Of a DNA stretch of 64,000 nucleotides, positions 48,655-58,436 are shown one piece after another. The stretch is taken from assembly GCF_001632845.1 (NCBI RefSeq), contig NZ_CP011994.1, positions 62,001 through 126,000 of the forward strand, given 5' to 3'. The number at the start of each line of letters is the position of its first letter. The stretch's first letter is position 1. This DNA comes from Ectothiorhodospira sp. BSL-9. Its GTDB lineage: Bacteria; Pseudomonadota; Gammaproteobacteria; Ectothiorhodospirales; Ectothiorhodospiraceae. Under the pieces are notes generated by a model. The model saw only the letters and a list, made by a program, of their open reading frames with translations, did no database searches and had not been told where the DNA came from. The translations under genes and the position numbers were made by a program.

Positions 48655-48734
48655 TTAGTGGCGTCCTAGGTTGGGAAGGGGTTGATAAGGCGTGGGGCAT
48701 GATACTGCACTCCCACGATCGCGGGCAAAGGGAG

Positions 48735-51026
48735 TCAGGGGCGATGCCAGTGGCGTCGCCCCACATGACGATAACCCGGTTGGACCCGCACCCCGGTATC
48801 GGGATGCACATCGACGCGAAAGGCGCCCTCCCCTGCGGTATCCAGTAGCGGGATCTGCCGACGCGCGAGTCGCTCAAGGGTCTGTTCATGGGGATGTCCA
48901 AAGCGATTTTCAAAGCCCGTGCTCACCAGGGCCAGCTGCGGCGACACCTGATCCAGAAAGGGCTCCGACAGGGAGGTGGCCGCGCCATGATGGGGCACCA
49001 GCAGCACGTCCGAGGCCAGAGCCGGGCCATGGCCGTGAACCAGCACGGCCTCACCCAGACGTTCCACATCGCCGGTGAGCAGCACACTGCCGCCCGGCCC
49101 CTGGATGCGGAGCACGCAGGAGGATTCGTTGTCATCCCCCCAGAAGGGTGGCGGATGCAGGACACGAAAGACCACCTCATCCCATACCCACTCCTGACCC
49201 ATGAGACATTCCATGCTCTCGGGGTGATCCAGGCGCCCTGGGTCCCGACTGAGTACGGAGTTCACCGGCAGCCGCGCTAGCACGGAGGCGGCGCCGCCAA
49301 TGTGATCATTATCCCCGTGGCTGATCATGAGGGTATCCACCCGGTCGCGCCCCTGATGTCGCAGGTAGGGCACCACCGCCGCCTCGCCAGCATCAAAGCG
49401 GGGACTGAAGCGCGGCCCGGTGTCGTACACCAGGGTGTGTCCGGCCGTCTTGACCACCACCGCCAGCCCCTGCCCCACATCCAGCATCGCCACCCGAAAG
49501 GCCCCCGGCTCCAGGTCCGCCCGGGGCGGCCAGAGCATGGGCAACAGGAGCAGCAGGCCCAGCCAACGGGCAGGCCAGGTGCGCGGAGCCATGAACCAGG
49601 CCAGGCCCAGCAAGGCGGGCATCAGGGTCCACGCAGGCGGTGCGGCGCGCCACTGGGCACCCGGCCAACCCGCCAGGTGTTCCAGCACCGGCCACAACAC
49701 CCAGACCGCCAGGTGGGCCAGCCCCCACAGGGCCTCCGCGGCCCAGGGAATCAAAGGCGAAAGACCCACGCCCACCAGCACCAGGGGCACCACCACGAAA
49801 CTCACCCAGGGCACGGCGATCAGGTTGGCCAGGGGCGAGATCAGCGAACCATGCTGGAACATGACCAGGGTCAGGGGCAGCAGGCCCACCCCCGCCACCC
49901 ACTGCACCCGGAGCAGGGCATCGGTCTTGCCCACCGGCCCCACCCGGGCCGCCACGGCGTACAGGATCACGGCCACCGCGGCAAAGGAGAGCCAGAACCC
50001 AGGGGCGAGCACGGCACGGGGATCAAGCGCCAGGACCGCCAGCAGGGCCAGGGCCAGCGTGTGGGAGGGCCTTGCCGTGCGCCCCAGCCACACGGCGCCC
50101 AGCGCCACCGTGAGCATGACCAGGGCCCGCTGTGTGGGCACGGCAAATCCCGCCAACGCCGCATACAGGGCGGCGCAGATCAGGGCGCCGATGACGGCGG
50201 CCCGTTGTGCCGGCAGACGCAGGGCCAGCGCGGGGACGCGCCGCCAGCCCCAGAGCATGATGCCGTATCCCATCCCCGCCACCAGCCCCACATGCAGACC
50301 GGAGATGGCCATCAGGTGGTTGGTGCCGGTGTCGATGAGGGTGGCCCATTGTGCCTGGGAGATGCCGGAGCGATCCCCCACGGCCAGGGCCCGGAGGATG
50401 CCTCCGTACCCGGCTTCGCTCAGTGCAGCATCCATCCGTCCGGCCAGGGTGGCCCGCACTCGATCCACCCTTCGGGCCGGGGAATGTGCCGTTCCCAGGT
50501 GCTGGGCCGTATGTCCCTCGCGCACGTAGCCCGTGGCCCGAAAGCCCTGCTGAAACAGCCAGCCTTCGTAATCGAATCCCCCGGGATTGCGCAGGCCGTT
50601 GGGCTGACGCAGTCGCAGGGTGAGTTCCCAGCGCTCGCCCGGCTGCAGCGCGGGTGTCTGGCCATACCAGCCCACGCGAACCCGCCCGGGCAGCGGTGCA
50701 GTGATGGATCTATCCGTGGTCGACTCGATGCGAAACCCGAAACGCACGCCCCGCTCCATGGGTTCAGGCAGGCTGTCCACCACGCCCACCACTCGGATAT
50801 CCTGGCCGGACAGCGATGGATCCAGGGGCGGCCCCACCACCCAGTGGGCGTGGATCAGGGCCCATAGAAAACCGGCCATGGCCCACAAGGGCCATCGCGT
50901 CATGGGGGCGAATCGGTAGAATAAAGGGGCCGCCAGCAGCAGCCAGCCCCAGGCCAATGCGGGCAACTGGCCCAGGCCGTGCAGCAGCGCCACCCCGATC
51001 AGGAACACCAAAGCCCGGATCTGCAT
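48735..51026 (-). CDS. comEC: ComEC/Rec2 family DNA-uptake channel protein
   Basis: A 763-residue inner-membrane protein for transport of single-stranded DNA in natural transformation. Order: N-terminal helices and an OB-fold (DUF4131) region (VVGVVDSLPEP), the competence membrane domain with many helices (LMAISGLHVGLVAGMGYGI is its hallmark), and a C-terminal metallo-beta-lactamase-like domain with MISHGDNDHIGGA and VPHHGAATS. The start at 51026 follows AGGGAG. The location next to exbBD-msbA matches E. coli ycaI-msbA. Competence pilus genes are outside the window, so uptake ability is not proved. Confidence 0.93.
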   Translation of the reverse strand: MQIRALVFLIGVALLHGLGQLPALAWGWLLLAAPLFYRFAPMTRWPLWAMAGFLWALIHAHWVVGPPLDPSLSGQDIRVVGVVDSLPEPMERGVRFGFRIESTTDRSITAPLPGRVRVGWYGQTPALQPGERWELTLRLRQPNGLRNPGGFDYEGWLFQQGFRATGYVREGHTAQHLGTAHSPARRVDRVRATLAGRMDAALSEAGYGGILRALAVGDRSGISQAQWATLIDTGTNHLMAISGLHVGLVAGMGYGIMLWGWRRVPALALRLPAQRAAVIGALICAALYAALAGFAVPTQRALVMLTVALGAVWLGRTARPSHTLALALLAVLALDPRAVLAPGFWLSFAAVAVILYAVAARVGPVGKTDALLRVQWVAGVGLLPLTLVMFQHGSLISPLANLIAVPWVSFVVVPLVLVGVGLSPLIPWAAEALWGLAHLAVWVLWPVLEHLAGWPGAQWRAAPPAWTLMPALLGLAWFMAPRTWPARWLGLLLLLPMLWPPRADLEPGAFRVAMLDVGQGLAVVVKTAGHTLVYDTGPRFSPRFDAGEAAVVPYLRHQGRDRVDTLMISHGDNDHIGGAASVLARLPVNSVLSRDPGRLDHPESMECLMGQEWVWDEVVFRVLHPPPFWGDDNESSCVLRIQGPGGSVLLTGDVERLGEAVLVHGHGPALASDVLLVPHHGAATSLSEPFLDQVSPQLALVSTGFENRFGHPHEQTLERLARRQIPLLDTAGEGAFRVDVHPDTGVRVQPGYRHVGRRHWHRP

Positions 51027-51108
51027 CTTCCACTCCCTGGAAAAGCATCCATAATAGGCGGCCCCGTGATAATGGCCGGGGACCACAATTCACGACCCTG
51101 AACGCTCC

Positions 51109-51642
51109 ATGCCGAAGAAGCTCATCCAGAGCCTGTTTCCAAGTTACCACACGGTAAGGGACTTCGAGATCCTGAAGCTTTTCGGTGCCGTGCTCAACGA
51201 CCCGAACCTGTGGCATCTGAATCGTCGATCGGCGGCCGGTGCCTTCGGGGTGGGTCTGTTCGTGGCCTTTCTGCCCATTCCTGCGCAGATGCTGGTAGCG
51301 GCCGCCGTGGCCGTCATGGTGCGCGTGAACCTGCCCATCTCGGTGCTGCTGGTATGGATCACGAACCCGCTCACCATGGCCCCCATCTTTCTCACCGCCT
51401 ATACCATGGGGCGGTATCTCATGGGCGAGCCGGCGCGGGGGTTCTCCTTCGAGTTGAGCCTGTCCTGGTTCACCGGGGAATTGCTGCTCATCTGGCAGCC
51501 GTTATTGCTGGGCAGCCTGTTGATGTCCACGATGGCGGCACTGGCGGGTTACATCAGCATCCGCCTGTTGTGGCGCCTGCACATCCTCCGGCGCCTGGCA
51601 GACAAGCGCCGCCGCCTGCCACGCATACGCCGATCCCGCTAG
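51109..51642 (+). CDS. DUF2062 family membrane protein
   Basis: A 177-residue protein with about three membrane helices. DUF2062 marks are WHLNRRSAAGAFGVGLFVAF near residue 35, then PIPAQMLVAAAVAVMVRVNLP and ITNPLTMAPIF. The C-terminal end is strongly basic (RRLADKRRRLPRIRRSR), likely cytosolic. The function is unknown; related proteins are sometimes linked to glycosyltransfer loci. It is divergent from comEC and convergent with lolD across a REP-like hairpin. Confidence 0.88.
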   Translation: MPKKLIQSLFPSYHTVRDFEILKLFGAVLNDPNLWHLNRRSAAGAFGVGLFVAFLPIPAQMLVAAAVAVMVRVNLPISVLLVWITNPLTMAPIFLTAYTMGRYLMGEPARGFSFELSLSWFTGELLLIWQPLLLGSLLMSTMAALAGYISIRLLWRLHILRRLADKRRRLPRIRRSR

Positions 51643-51660
51643 CCCCGCTGGACTGCCCCG

Positions 51661-51724
51661 GCGCACAAAATGGGGACAGACCCCTTTTTGCTGGCAAAAA
51701 GGGGTCTGTCCCCATTTTGTGCGC
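51661..51724. repeat. REP-like perfect 30-bp hairpin
   Basis: 51661-51690 and 51695-51724 are perfect reverse complements around a CTGG loop. The core TGGGGACAGACCCC is a known type of short intergenic palindrome linked to REP-associated (RAYT) transposases in other genomes. It lies between two convergent genes, where it can also stop transcription from both sides. No transposase gene is in the window. Confidence 0.8.
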
Positions 51725-51734
51725 CCGTTTTGCC

Positions 51735-52454
51735 TCAGGCGCTTTGGGCGCTGTCTTCCCAGGCCCGAAGATTTCCACCTTCCAGCACCATGATCCGGTC
51801 CATGCGCTGAGCCAGTTCCAGATCGTGAGTGACGATGACGAAGGCGGTTCTCAGTTGCTTGTTGAGCCGCAGCATCAGTTGCAGGATCTCCTCGGCCCGG
51901 CCACGATCCAGGTTGCCGGTGGGCTCATCGGCCAGCACGGCCTTGGGGTCGGTGATCAGGGCCCGGGCGATGGCAGCACGCTGACGTTCCCCGCCGGAGA
52001 GTTCACCGGGCTTGTGGGCCATGCGATTGCTCAGGCCCACCCGCTCCAGCAGGGATCTGGCCTGATCAGCGGCGGCACTGGGGTTGGCACCGCGTATCAG
52101 CAGGGGCATGGCCACATTCTCCAGGGCCGTGAATTCAGGCAGCAGGTGATGGAACTGGTAGATGAACCCCAGGTGCTGATTGCGCACCTGTCCGCGCCGG
52201 GCGTCGGAGAGCCGGGCCATGTCCTGCCCCCAGACCTGCACGCTGCCCGCCGTGGGCAGGTCCAGCCCCCCCATCAGGTGCAACAGGGTGCTCTTGCCGC
52301 TGCCGGAGGTGCCGACAATGGCCACCTTCTCGCCGGGCTGCACGTCCAGGTCCACGTCGCGCAGGACCTCCACGGTGAGCCCCCCCTCGTCGAAGGTGCG
52401 CGACAGGCCCTGGCAGCGTATCACCGGGCCGGAATCAAAATCGAAATCCACCAT
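51735..52454 (-). CDS. lolD: lipoprotein-releasing ABC transporter ATPase LolD
   Basis: A 239-residue ATPase energising release of lipoproteins from the inner membrane to LolA. Walker A is [18 protein letters not shown], followed by [20 protein letters not shown], where [14 protein letters not shown] is typical of LolD, the signature LSGGERQR and Walker [12 protein letters not shown]. The ATG at 52454 gives a normal start with GAGAGAT before it; a GTG at 52469 overlaps the upstream stop by 4 bp and would add five residues. It follows the permease gene directly. Confidence 0.95.
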   Translation of the reverse strand: MVDFDFDSGPVIRCQGLSRTFDEGGLTVEVLRDVDLDVQPGEKVAIVGTSGSGKSTLLHLMGGLDLPTAGSVQVWGQDMARLSDARRGQVRNQHLGFIYQFHHLLPEFTALENVAMPLLIRGANPSAAADQARSLLERVGLSNRMAHKPGELSGGERQRAAIARALITDPKAVLADEPTGNLDRGRAEEILQLMLRLNKQLRTAFVIVTHDLELAQRMDRIMVLEGGNLRAWEDSAQSA

Positions 52455-52465
52455 ACGATCTCTCG

Positions 52466-53713
52466 TCACTCGTAGCGAAGGGCTTCGGCCGGCTGGGTGC
52501 GGGAGGCCCGCCAGGCCGGGTACAGGGTGGCCAGCACGGTCAGGGCGAAGGCCAGCGAGCCGATGCGGGCGACATCCTGGAGGTTGAGTTCCGAGGGCAG
52601 GTCGGAGATGTAGTACACATCCGGGGAGAGGAATTGCTGCCCCAGGAGGGACTCGATGGCCGGGACGATGGTCTCCACATTGAGGGCCAGGGTGATGCCA
52701 CCGGCCACCCCCAGCAAGGTACCCACCACACCAATCACGGTGCCCTGCACCATGAACACGGCCATCACGGAGCGGGGCGAGAGGCCCAGGGTACGCAGGA
52801 TGGCAATATCGGCCTGCTTGTCGATGACCACCATCACCAGGGTGGAGACGATATTGAAGGCGGCCACGGCCACGATCAGGGACAGGATGATGAACATGAC
52901 CGTCTTTTCCGTCTGCACGGCGCGGAAGAAGTTGGCGTGCTGGCGTGTCCAGTCGTTCACCCAGAAACGACCGTCCAGTTCGGCGGCCACTTCGCGGGCG
53001 ATGGTGGGGGCGCGCATCATGTCATCCAGTTTCAGCCGCAGGCCAGAGATGGCGTCGTCGGTCTGGTAGATCTGCCGGGCGTCGTCCAGGTGGATGAAGG
53101 CGGTACTGCGATCGTATTCGTACATGCCCACTTCGAAGATGCCCACCACGTTCAGGCGCCGCATGCGGGGCAGCACGCCCACGGGGGTGACGGCGGCCTG
53201 GGGTGTGATGAGGGTGACCCGGTCACCCAGCCCCACGCCCAGGGCCAGGGCGAGTTCCTTGCCCAGGACGACGCCGAAGCCTCGGGCCTGCAGGTCGTTG
53301 ATGCTGCCGAAGATGATGTGTTCACCCACTTGCGAGACACGGGCCTCCAGGTCGGGGATGACGCCTCGCACCATGGCACCGCTGACCTGCCGGCCACTGG
53401 AGAACATGCCTTCGCCTTCCACGTAGGGAGCCACACCCACCACCCGGTCGGCCCCTTCCGCCTGGGCCATGACCGCTTCCCAGTTGCGCAGCTGGCCGCC
53501 GAATTCGGCGATGGTGGCATGGGAGGCCATGCCCAGGATGCGTTCGCGCAGTTCCTTCTCGAACCCGTTCATCACGGAGAGCACGGTGATCAGTGCCGTC
53601 ACGCCCAGGGCGATCCCCAGCATGGAGATCAGGGAGATGAAGGAAATGAAGTGGTTACGGCGCTTGGCGCGGGTGTAGCGCAGGCCGATGAAGATTTCCA
53701 GGGGTCGAAACAT
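52466..53713 (-). CDS. lipoprotein-releasing ABC transporter permease LolC/LolE
   Basis: A 415-residue permease. It begins with [21 protein letters not shown], the LolC/E start, has one N-terminal helix (about 27-47), a periplasmic domain of about 220 residues and three C-terminal helices ([20 protein letters not shown] onward). Such proteins extract outer-membrane lipoproteins together with LolD. Only one permease gene lies here, so it could form a LolF-type homodimer or pair with a second gene elsewhere. It overlaps the extended lolD start region. Confidence 0.93.
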   Translation of the reverse strand: MFRPLEIFIGLRYTRAKRRNHFISFISLISMLGIALGVTALITVLSVMNGFEKELRERILGMASHATIAEFGGQLRNWEAVMAQAEGADRVVGVAPYVEGEGMFSSGRQVSGAMVRGVIPDLEARVSQVGEHIIFGSINDLQARGFGVVLGKELALALGVGLGDRVTLITPQAAVTPVGVLPRMRRLNVVGIFEVGMYEYDRSTAFIHLDDARQIYQTDDAISGLRLKLDDMMRAPTIAREVAAELDGRFWVNDWTRQHANFFRAVQTEKTVMFIILSLIVAVAAFNIVSTLVMVVIDKQADIAILRTLGLSPRSVMAVFMVQGTVIGVVGTLLGVAGGITLALNVETIVPAIESLLGQQFLSPDVYYISDLPSELNLQDVARIGSLAFALTVLATLYPAWRASRTQPAEALRYE

Positions 53714-53809
53714 GACGGGATTAAATCACAGGTTGGGTGGGATGGATATGGGGGTTGGGCTTGTGTGCGGGTGGGGTTTGGGGACGTGGACCACCCTCCC
53801 CTCACCCCA

Positions 53810-54517
53810 TCATTCCAGATCCACCGGTATTGCGTGGTTCAGGATGATCTCCCGTGGGGATACCCGGGCACCCAGGGCCAGGATCTCCACGCCGGCCTGG
53901 GCGGCGCGTCGCAGCCAGTGGCCGTAGTCCGGGTCGATCTCGTCGGCGGGGCGCACGCGGGTGACATCCTCGCGCTGCACGCAGAAGACCAGCGCAGCCC
54001 GGTGGCCGTCCTCGACCATGGCCATCAACTCCTGCAGGTGGCGGGTGCCCCGGGTGGAGACGGCGTCGGGAAAGATGGCGACGCCGTTGTCCACGGCTGC
54101 CGTAACGTTCTTCACCTCCACGTAACAGTGGGTGTCATCCAGGGTGAGCAATAAATCGATGCGACTGCGGAGGCGGCCGTAGCGGACCTCCCGGCGCAGC
54201 TCCGTGGGGCTGGCCAGGGTGGGCAGGAGGCTGTTGCGGATGGCCTCTTCCACCAGGGCATTGCTGCGACCGGTGTGGATGCCCACCAGGACGCCTTGCC
54301 GGGCCTCGACCAGTTCCCAGGTATGGGGGTACTTGCGTTTGGGGTCATCGCTGCGGCTGAGCCAGACCCGGGAGCCGGGTTCCATGCAGCCCATCATGGA
54401 GCCGGTGTTGGGACAATGGGCGGTGATTTCCTGGCCATCGTCGAGCGTGACGTCGGCGAGGAAGCGCTTGTAGCGCTTTCGCAGGGTGCCAGGGATGAGG
54501 GGGTCGGGCAGGATCAT
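53810..54517 (-). CDS. sfsA: DNA-binding/nuclease protein SfsA
   Basis: A 235-residue protein. It shows the SfsA pattern: KRYKRFLADVTLDDG, HCPNTGSMMGCMEPG, RSNALVEEAI, SRIDLLLT and the nuclease-like strand CYVEVKNVT, followed by FPDAVSTRGTRHLQEL. E. coli SfsA was found as a sugar fermentation regulator; the fold has a PD-(D/E)XK-like site (D in RIDLLL, ExK in VEVK). The start at 54517 has GGGGAGAAAAC directly before. It is divergent from the small secreted protein gene. Confidence 0.94.
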   Translation of the reverse strand: MILPDPLIPGTLRKRYKRFLADVTLDDGQEITAHCPNTGSMMGCMEPGSRVWLSRSDDPKRKYPHTWELVEARQGVLVGIHTGRSNALVEEAIRNSLLPTLASPTELRREVRYGRLRSRIDLLLTLDDTHCYVEVKNVTAAVDNGVAIFPDAVSTRGTRHLQELMAMVEDGHRAALVFCVQREDVTRVRPADEIDPDYGHWLRRAAQAGVEILALGARVSPREIILNHAIPVDLE

Positions 54518-54573
54518 GTTTTCTCCCCAGGGGGGCAGTGATATATTGAGGGCATCTTCTTTCGCTGGAGTCC

Positions 54574-54885
54574 ATGATGTCCAGATTGTCCGCCTCATGC
54601 GCAAGCTTCGTGATTGCCTTGTGCCTGGCTCCTGCGGCATCGGCGGATATCCTGATGCTGCCCAGCGGGCAACCCCAGGTGCTGGAAAAGCCCGGGCAGC
54701 CGGTGCGTGGCATGCATCAGCGCACGGTGGTGCAACGCTTCGGCGAGCCCCTCACCCGTCACCCTACGGTAGGCCAGCCGCCCATCACCCGCTGGGATTA
54801 TGATGGCTTCTCGGTGGTGTTCGAGGGCCGTCACGTCATTCATACCGTGGTGGATGCCGAACGCGCCGATCTGCCGCGACACTGA
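54574..54885 (+). CDS. small exported protein of unknown function
   Basis: A 103-residue protein with a signal peptide (helix SCASFVIALCLAPAASA, likely cut after ASA near residue 24). The mature part has VRGMHQRTVVQRFGEPLTRH and PPITRWDYDGFSVVFEGRHV; the GM-x-VxxRFGEP run resembles the start of BamE/SmpA-type domains, where a helix precedes a small sheet. A structural link with BamE-like proteins is possible but tentative; the length and single domain fit. It is separated by 24 bp from aguA on the same strand. Confidence 0.7.
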   Translation: MMSRLSASCASFVIALCLAPAASADILMLPSGQPQVLEKPGQPVRGMHQRTVVQRFGEPLTRHPTVGQPPITRWDYDGFSVVFEGRHVIHTVVDAERADLPRH

Positions 54886-54909
54886 CCGCCTCCCCTCCTG
54901 AGTTCCCTT

Positions 54910-55938
54910 ATGAGACGAATCCTTCCCCCTGAGTGGGCGCCGCAGGATGGCGTGATGCTCACCTGGCCCCATGAGGATTCCGACTGGGCCCCCATTCTCC
55001 CCGAGGCGGAGGATGTGTTTGCATGCATCGCCCGGGAGGTGACCCGCCGGGAATCCCTTATCGTGGCTTGCCGGGACGAGGAGCACGAGATTCACGTCTG
55101 TCGCGAACTGGCCCAGTCCCAGGTGGACATGCGGCGGGTGACCACGGCCCTGGCACCGGGGAATGATACCTGGGCCCGGGATCATGGCCCACTGACCCTC
55201 CTGGAAGACGACATCCCGGTCATGCTGGATTTCACCTTCAACGGCTGGGGGGGCAAGTATCCCGCGGAGGCAGACAATCGCATCACCGCCCACCTGCATG
55301 ATCAGGGGGTCTTCGGCGAGCGTGCCCTGCGGCCGGTGGATTTTGTCCTGGAGGGGGGGTCCATCGAATCCGATGGCCTGGGCACGATCCTGACCACCCG
55401 CTGCTGCCTGCTGACCCCCTCGCGCAATCCTGGCCTGGACGCCACGGCCGTGGAGGCGGTGCTCAAACGTGAACTGGGTGCGCAACGGGTGCTGTGGCTG
55501 GAGCATGGCCATCTGGAGGGGGATGATACCGACGGCCATGTGGACACCCTGGCCCGCCTGTGCAGCCCGGATACCATTGCCCATGTGGTCTGCGAAGACC
55601 CGGAGGACCCGCATCACGGCCCGTTGCTGGCCATGACCCGGGAACTGGCCGCCCTGCGCACGCCCCAGGGGCATCCCTATCGTCTGATTCCCCTGCCCCT
55701 GCCGGCCCCCATCCACAACGAGGATGGGCAGCGCCTGCCCGCCACGCATGCCAATTTTCTGATCATCAACGGGGCCGTGCTGGTGCCCACCTACAACGAC
55801 CCCAACGACGAGGTGGCGCTGGAGGCATTGGCGGGTGTGTTTCCGGAGCGGGAGATCATCGGCATCGACTGCCGGGCGCTGATCCGGCAGTTCGGGAGCC
55901 TGCATTGTGTGACCATGCAGATTCCATCGTCCCCTTAG
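54910..55938 (+). CDS. aguA: agmatine deiminase
   Basis: A 342-residue guanidine-modifying enzyme of the PPAD type that turns agmatine into N-carbamoylputrescine for polyamine synthesis. Motifs in order: LPPEWAPQDGVMLTWPHEDSD at the start, GNDTWARDHGP, EGGSIESDGLGT, DTDGHVDTLARL and a C-terminal catalytic Cys in FGSLHCVTMQ. All active-site elements are present. The partner amidohydrolase aguB is not within the window; it may lie elsewhere. Start at 54910; the gene ends 9 bp before the end of the convergent mrcB. Confidence 0.95.
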   Translation: MRRILPPEWAPQDGVMLTWPHEDSDWAPILPEAEDVFACIAREVTRRESLIVACRDEEHEIHVCRELAQSQVDMRRVTTALAPGNDTWARDHGPLTLLEDDIPVMLDFTFNGWGGKYPAEADNRITAHLHDQGVFGERALRPVDFVLEGGSIESDGLGTILTTRCCLLTPSRNPGLDATAVEAVLKRELGAQRVLWLEHGHLEGDDTDGHVDTLARLCSPDTIAHVVCEDPEDPHHGPLLAMTRELAALRTPQGHPYRLIPLPLPAPIHNEDGQRLPATHANFLIINGAVLVPTYNDPNDEVALEALAGVFPEREIIGIDCRALIRQFGSLHCVTMQIPSSP

Positions 55939-55947
55939 CCCAAACCC

Positions 55948-58350
55948 TCACTGCCCCCCTCCAAACAACCACCGGGGTTGGGATTCCTCCTGCGGTGGCG
56001 TTTGCACCCCGCACTCCGAGCGTTGCGTGGGCGCGGAGCCGTCGATGAAGGGCATCCACTGGGCGGTTTCGCAGTCTTCCTCGGCCAGCAGGCCAGTTTT
56101 GGCGTCAATCAGACGCCAGGCCACACCCTCGGGGACCGAGGGCACCAGGCCGCGGCGGGAGACGGCCTGCATCACATCGCTCCACACCGGCAGCGCCCCG
56201 CTGGAACCCGTCAGCCCCATGGGCTGATTGTCATCCCGGCCCACCCAGACCACGACCAGGGCATCGCCGCTGTAGCCGGCGAACCAGGCATCCCGCATCT
56301 CCCCGGTGGTACCGGTCTTGCCGGCCACGGCCAGATCCTCGGGCAGACTGGATTGCAGCCTGCGGCCGGTGCCGCTGCGGGTCACCTCGTGCAGGGCCGC
56401 CGTCACCAGATAGACGGCCTTCTCGTCCGCCGCCTGGCGCAGCGACAGGGAGTAACGCTGCAGCAACTGCCCTTCACGGTCCATGACCTCGCGGATGGCA
56501 CGCAGGGGCACGTAATATCCCCCGGAGGCCAGGCCTTGATACAGGCCGGTGACCTCCAGTGGACTCATGTCCACGGCGCCCAGCAACAGCGAAGGATAGG
56601 CGGGCAGATCCTGCCTGATGCCCAGACGCCGCATCTGCTCCACCACCCGCCCCACGCCCAGGTCCATGCCCAGGCGGGTGGTGGCCACATTGTAGGAGCG
56701 CACCAGGGATTCCTGAGCGGTCACCTGCCCATAAAACTCGCGACTGGCATTGCGCGGTGACCAGGTGTCGCCGTTATCCAGTTCCACGGTGAGGGGCTCG
56801 TCTTCCAGGAGCGTGGCCAGTGAATAGCGATGCGGATGGGACAGGGCCGCCAGATACACCATCGGCTTGATCACCGACCCCACGGGCCGGCGGGCCTGCA
56901 GCGCCCGATTGAAACCCGCCTGACGCACCTGGCGATCCCCCACCACGGCCAGTACCTCACCATTGTCGGGACGGGTGACCACCACGGCCCCCTGCAGAGC
57001 CCCCTCGGGCAGCCCCCGGTCCTGTTCCAGGCGCGCCAGACGACGCACCAGGGCCTGCTCCGTGGCCAGTTGCTTGATGGGATCCAGGGTGGTGAAGATC
57101 AGCAAGCCCTCTTCCTGCAGGTCCGCGTCCCGGTAATCCCGACGCAACTGATCCCTGAGCAGCTGCACGAAAGCCGGGAACGGCGTCACTCCGGACGGCG
57201 GGTTGGCACTGACGTTCAGCGGGCGCTCCCGCGCTGCGCGAGCCTGATCGCTTTCCAGATGGCCCTCCGACTCCAGCAGGGCGAGTACCAGATTACGGCG
57301 CTCCATGGCCCGCTCGGGCCGGCGGCGTGGATCATAGAAACTGGGACCACGGATGATGCCCACCAGCAGGGCCATCTCGGCGGTGCTCAGTTCACTCAGT
57401 TGACGCTGAAAATAGAACTGACTGGCCATGCCCACCCCATGGATGGCCCGCATACCGTCCTGGCCCAGAAAGACCTCATTGAGATAGGCCTCGAGGATCT
57501 CGTCCTTGTCGTAGCGCCACTCCAGCAGCAGGGCCATGATGGCCTCGTTGAATTTGCGCCCCCAACTGCGATCGTGGGTGAGAAAGTAGTTCTTCACCAA
57601 CTGCTGGGTCAGGGTGCTGCCACCCTGTACGGTGCGCCCCGCCCGCAGGTTGGCCAGGGCCGCCCGGGCAATACCCGCCGGATCCACGCCCCGGTGTTCG
57701 TAAAACTTCCGGTCCTCCACCGTGAGCAGGGTGCGGATCAGTTCCTCGGGTACATCGTCCAGTTGCACCAGCAGGCGATCCTCGCCGTGGCTGGGATAGA
57801 TATTGGCGATCAGCGCCGGTTCCAGGCGCAGCAAGGGTAGCGAGTTGCCTTCCTCCAGGTCCTCAAGCCCGCTCACGCGGCCATCACTGAAGGACACGCG
57901 CACGCGACGGGGAGGCTCGTAGCTGTCGGCGAAGGGAAATCCGCGGGTATGGAGGACCACACCGCCACCCTGGCGGGCATAACGTCCGCCGCCCTCCTGC
58001 CCAGGATGGTAGTGCAGCAACTGGAGTTCCTGTTCCAGGGTCTCGCGGTCCAGATCCAGGCCCACATAGATCTCCAGCGGACGGGCAAAGACCCGGGCCG
58101 GCAGTGACCAGCGTTTGCCCTCGAACTGGGAGCGAATCTGTTGATCCAGATGCAGGGTGTAGCCCCCCAACCCCACCAGGGCCCCCAGCCCCAGCAGGGC
58201 GGTGAACGCCAACGCGATGCCCAGCCGGGAGCGGCGGTGACTGCGGCCCTTGCTGCGGGATGCCCGGCTACCCGGTCCACGTCGGGAACTGGACTTGCTG
58301 TCCTTGCTGTCCTTCCTGGGCGCCGTGCGCCGGGTGGTTCGTTTTGCCAT
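55948..58350 (-). CDS. mrcB: bifunctional penicillin-binding protein 1B
   Basis: An 800-residue class A PBP. A basic cytosolic tail (1-44) and one membrane helix (about 45-66) precede a UB2H-like region (about 80-165), which in E. coli binds the activator LpoB. The glycosyltransferase domain (GT51) has VEDRKFYEHRGVDP and GGSTLTQQLVKNYFL. The transpeptidase domain has active-site Ser in RPVGSVIKPMV, SxN in RSYNVAT, and KTGTTG. It polymerises and cross-links peptidoglycan in the periplasm. It is convergent with aguA and divergent from the kinase fusion gene. Confidence 0.96.
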   Translation of the reverse strand: MAKRTTRRTAPRKDSKDSKSSSRRGPGSRASRSKGRSHRRSRLGIALAFTALLGLGALVGLGGYTLHLDQQIRSQFEGKRWSLPARVFARPLEIYVGLDLDRETLEQELQLLHYHPGQEGGGRYARQGGGVVLHTRGFPFADSYEPPRRVRVSFSDGRVSGLEDLEEGNSLPLLRLEPALIANIYPSHGEDRLLVQLDDVPEELIRTLLTVEDRKFYEHRGVDPAGIARAALANLRAGRTVQGGSTLTQQLVKNYFLTHDRSWGRKFNEAIMALLLEWRYDKDEILEAYLNEVFLGQDGMRAIHGVGMASQFYFQRQLSELSTAEMALLVGIIRGPSFYDPRRRPERAMERRNLVLALLESEGHLESDQARAARERPLNVSANPPSGVTPFPAFVQLLRDQLRRDYRDADLQEEGLLIFTTLDPIKQLATEQALVRRLARLEQDRGLPEGALQGAVVVTRPDNGEVLAVVGDRQVRQAGFNRALQARRPVGSVIKPMVYLAALSHPHRYSLATLLEDEPLTVELDNGDTWSPRNASREFYGQVTAQESLVRSYNVATTRLGMDLGVGRVVEQMRRLGIRQDLPAYPSLLLGAVDMSPLEVTGLYQGLASGGYYVPLRAIREVMDREGQLLQRYSLSLRQAADEKAVYLVTAALHEVTRSGTGRRLQSSLPEDLAVAGKTGTTGEMRDAWFAGYSGDALVVVWVGRDDNQPMGLTGSSGALPVWSDVMQAVSRRGLVPSVPEGVAWRLIDAKTGLLAEEDCETAQWMPFIDGSAPTQRSECGVQTPPQEESQPRWLFGGGQ

Positions 58351-58436
58351 GGTCCTGGGATCGGGTAGGATTCTTGAGGTTCCACTACACTATACCCACT
58401 CAGGCCCTATTGCGGTCGAAGGCTCGTCACACAAAC

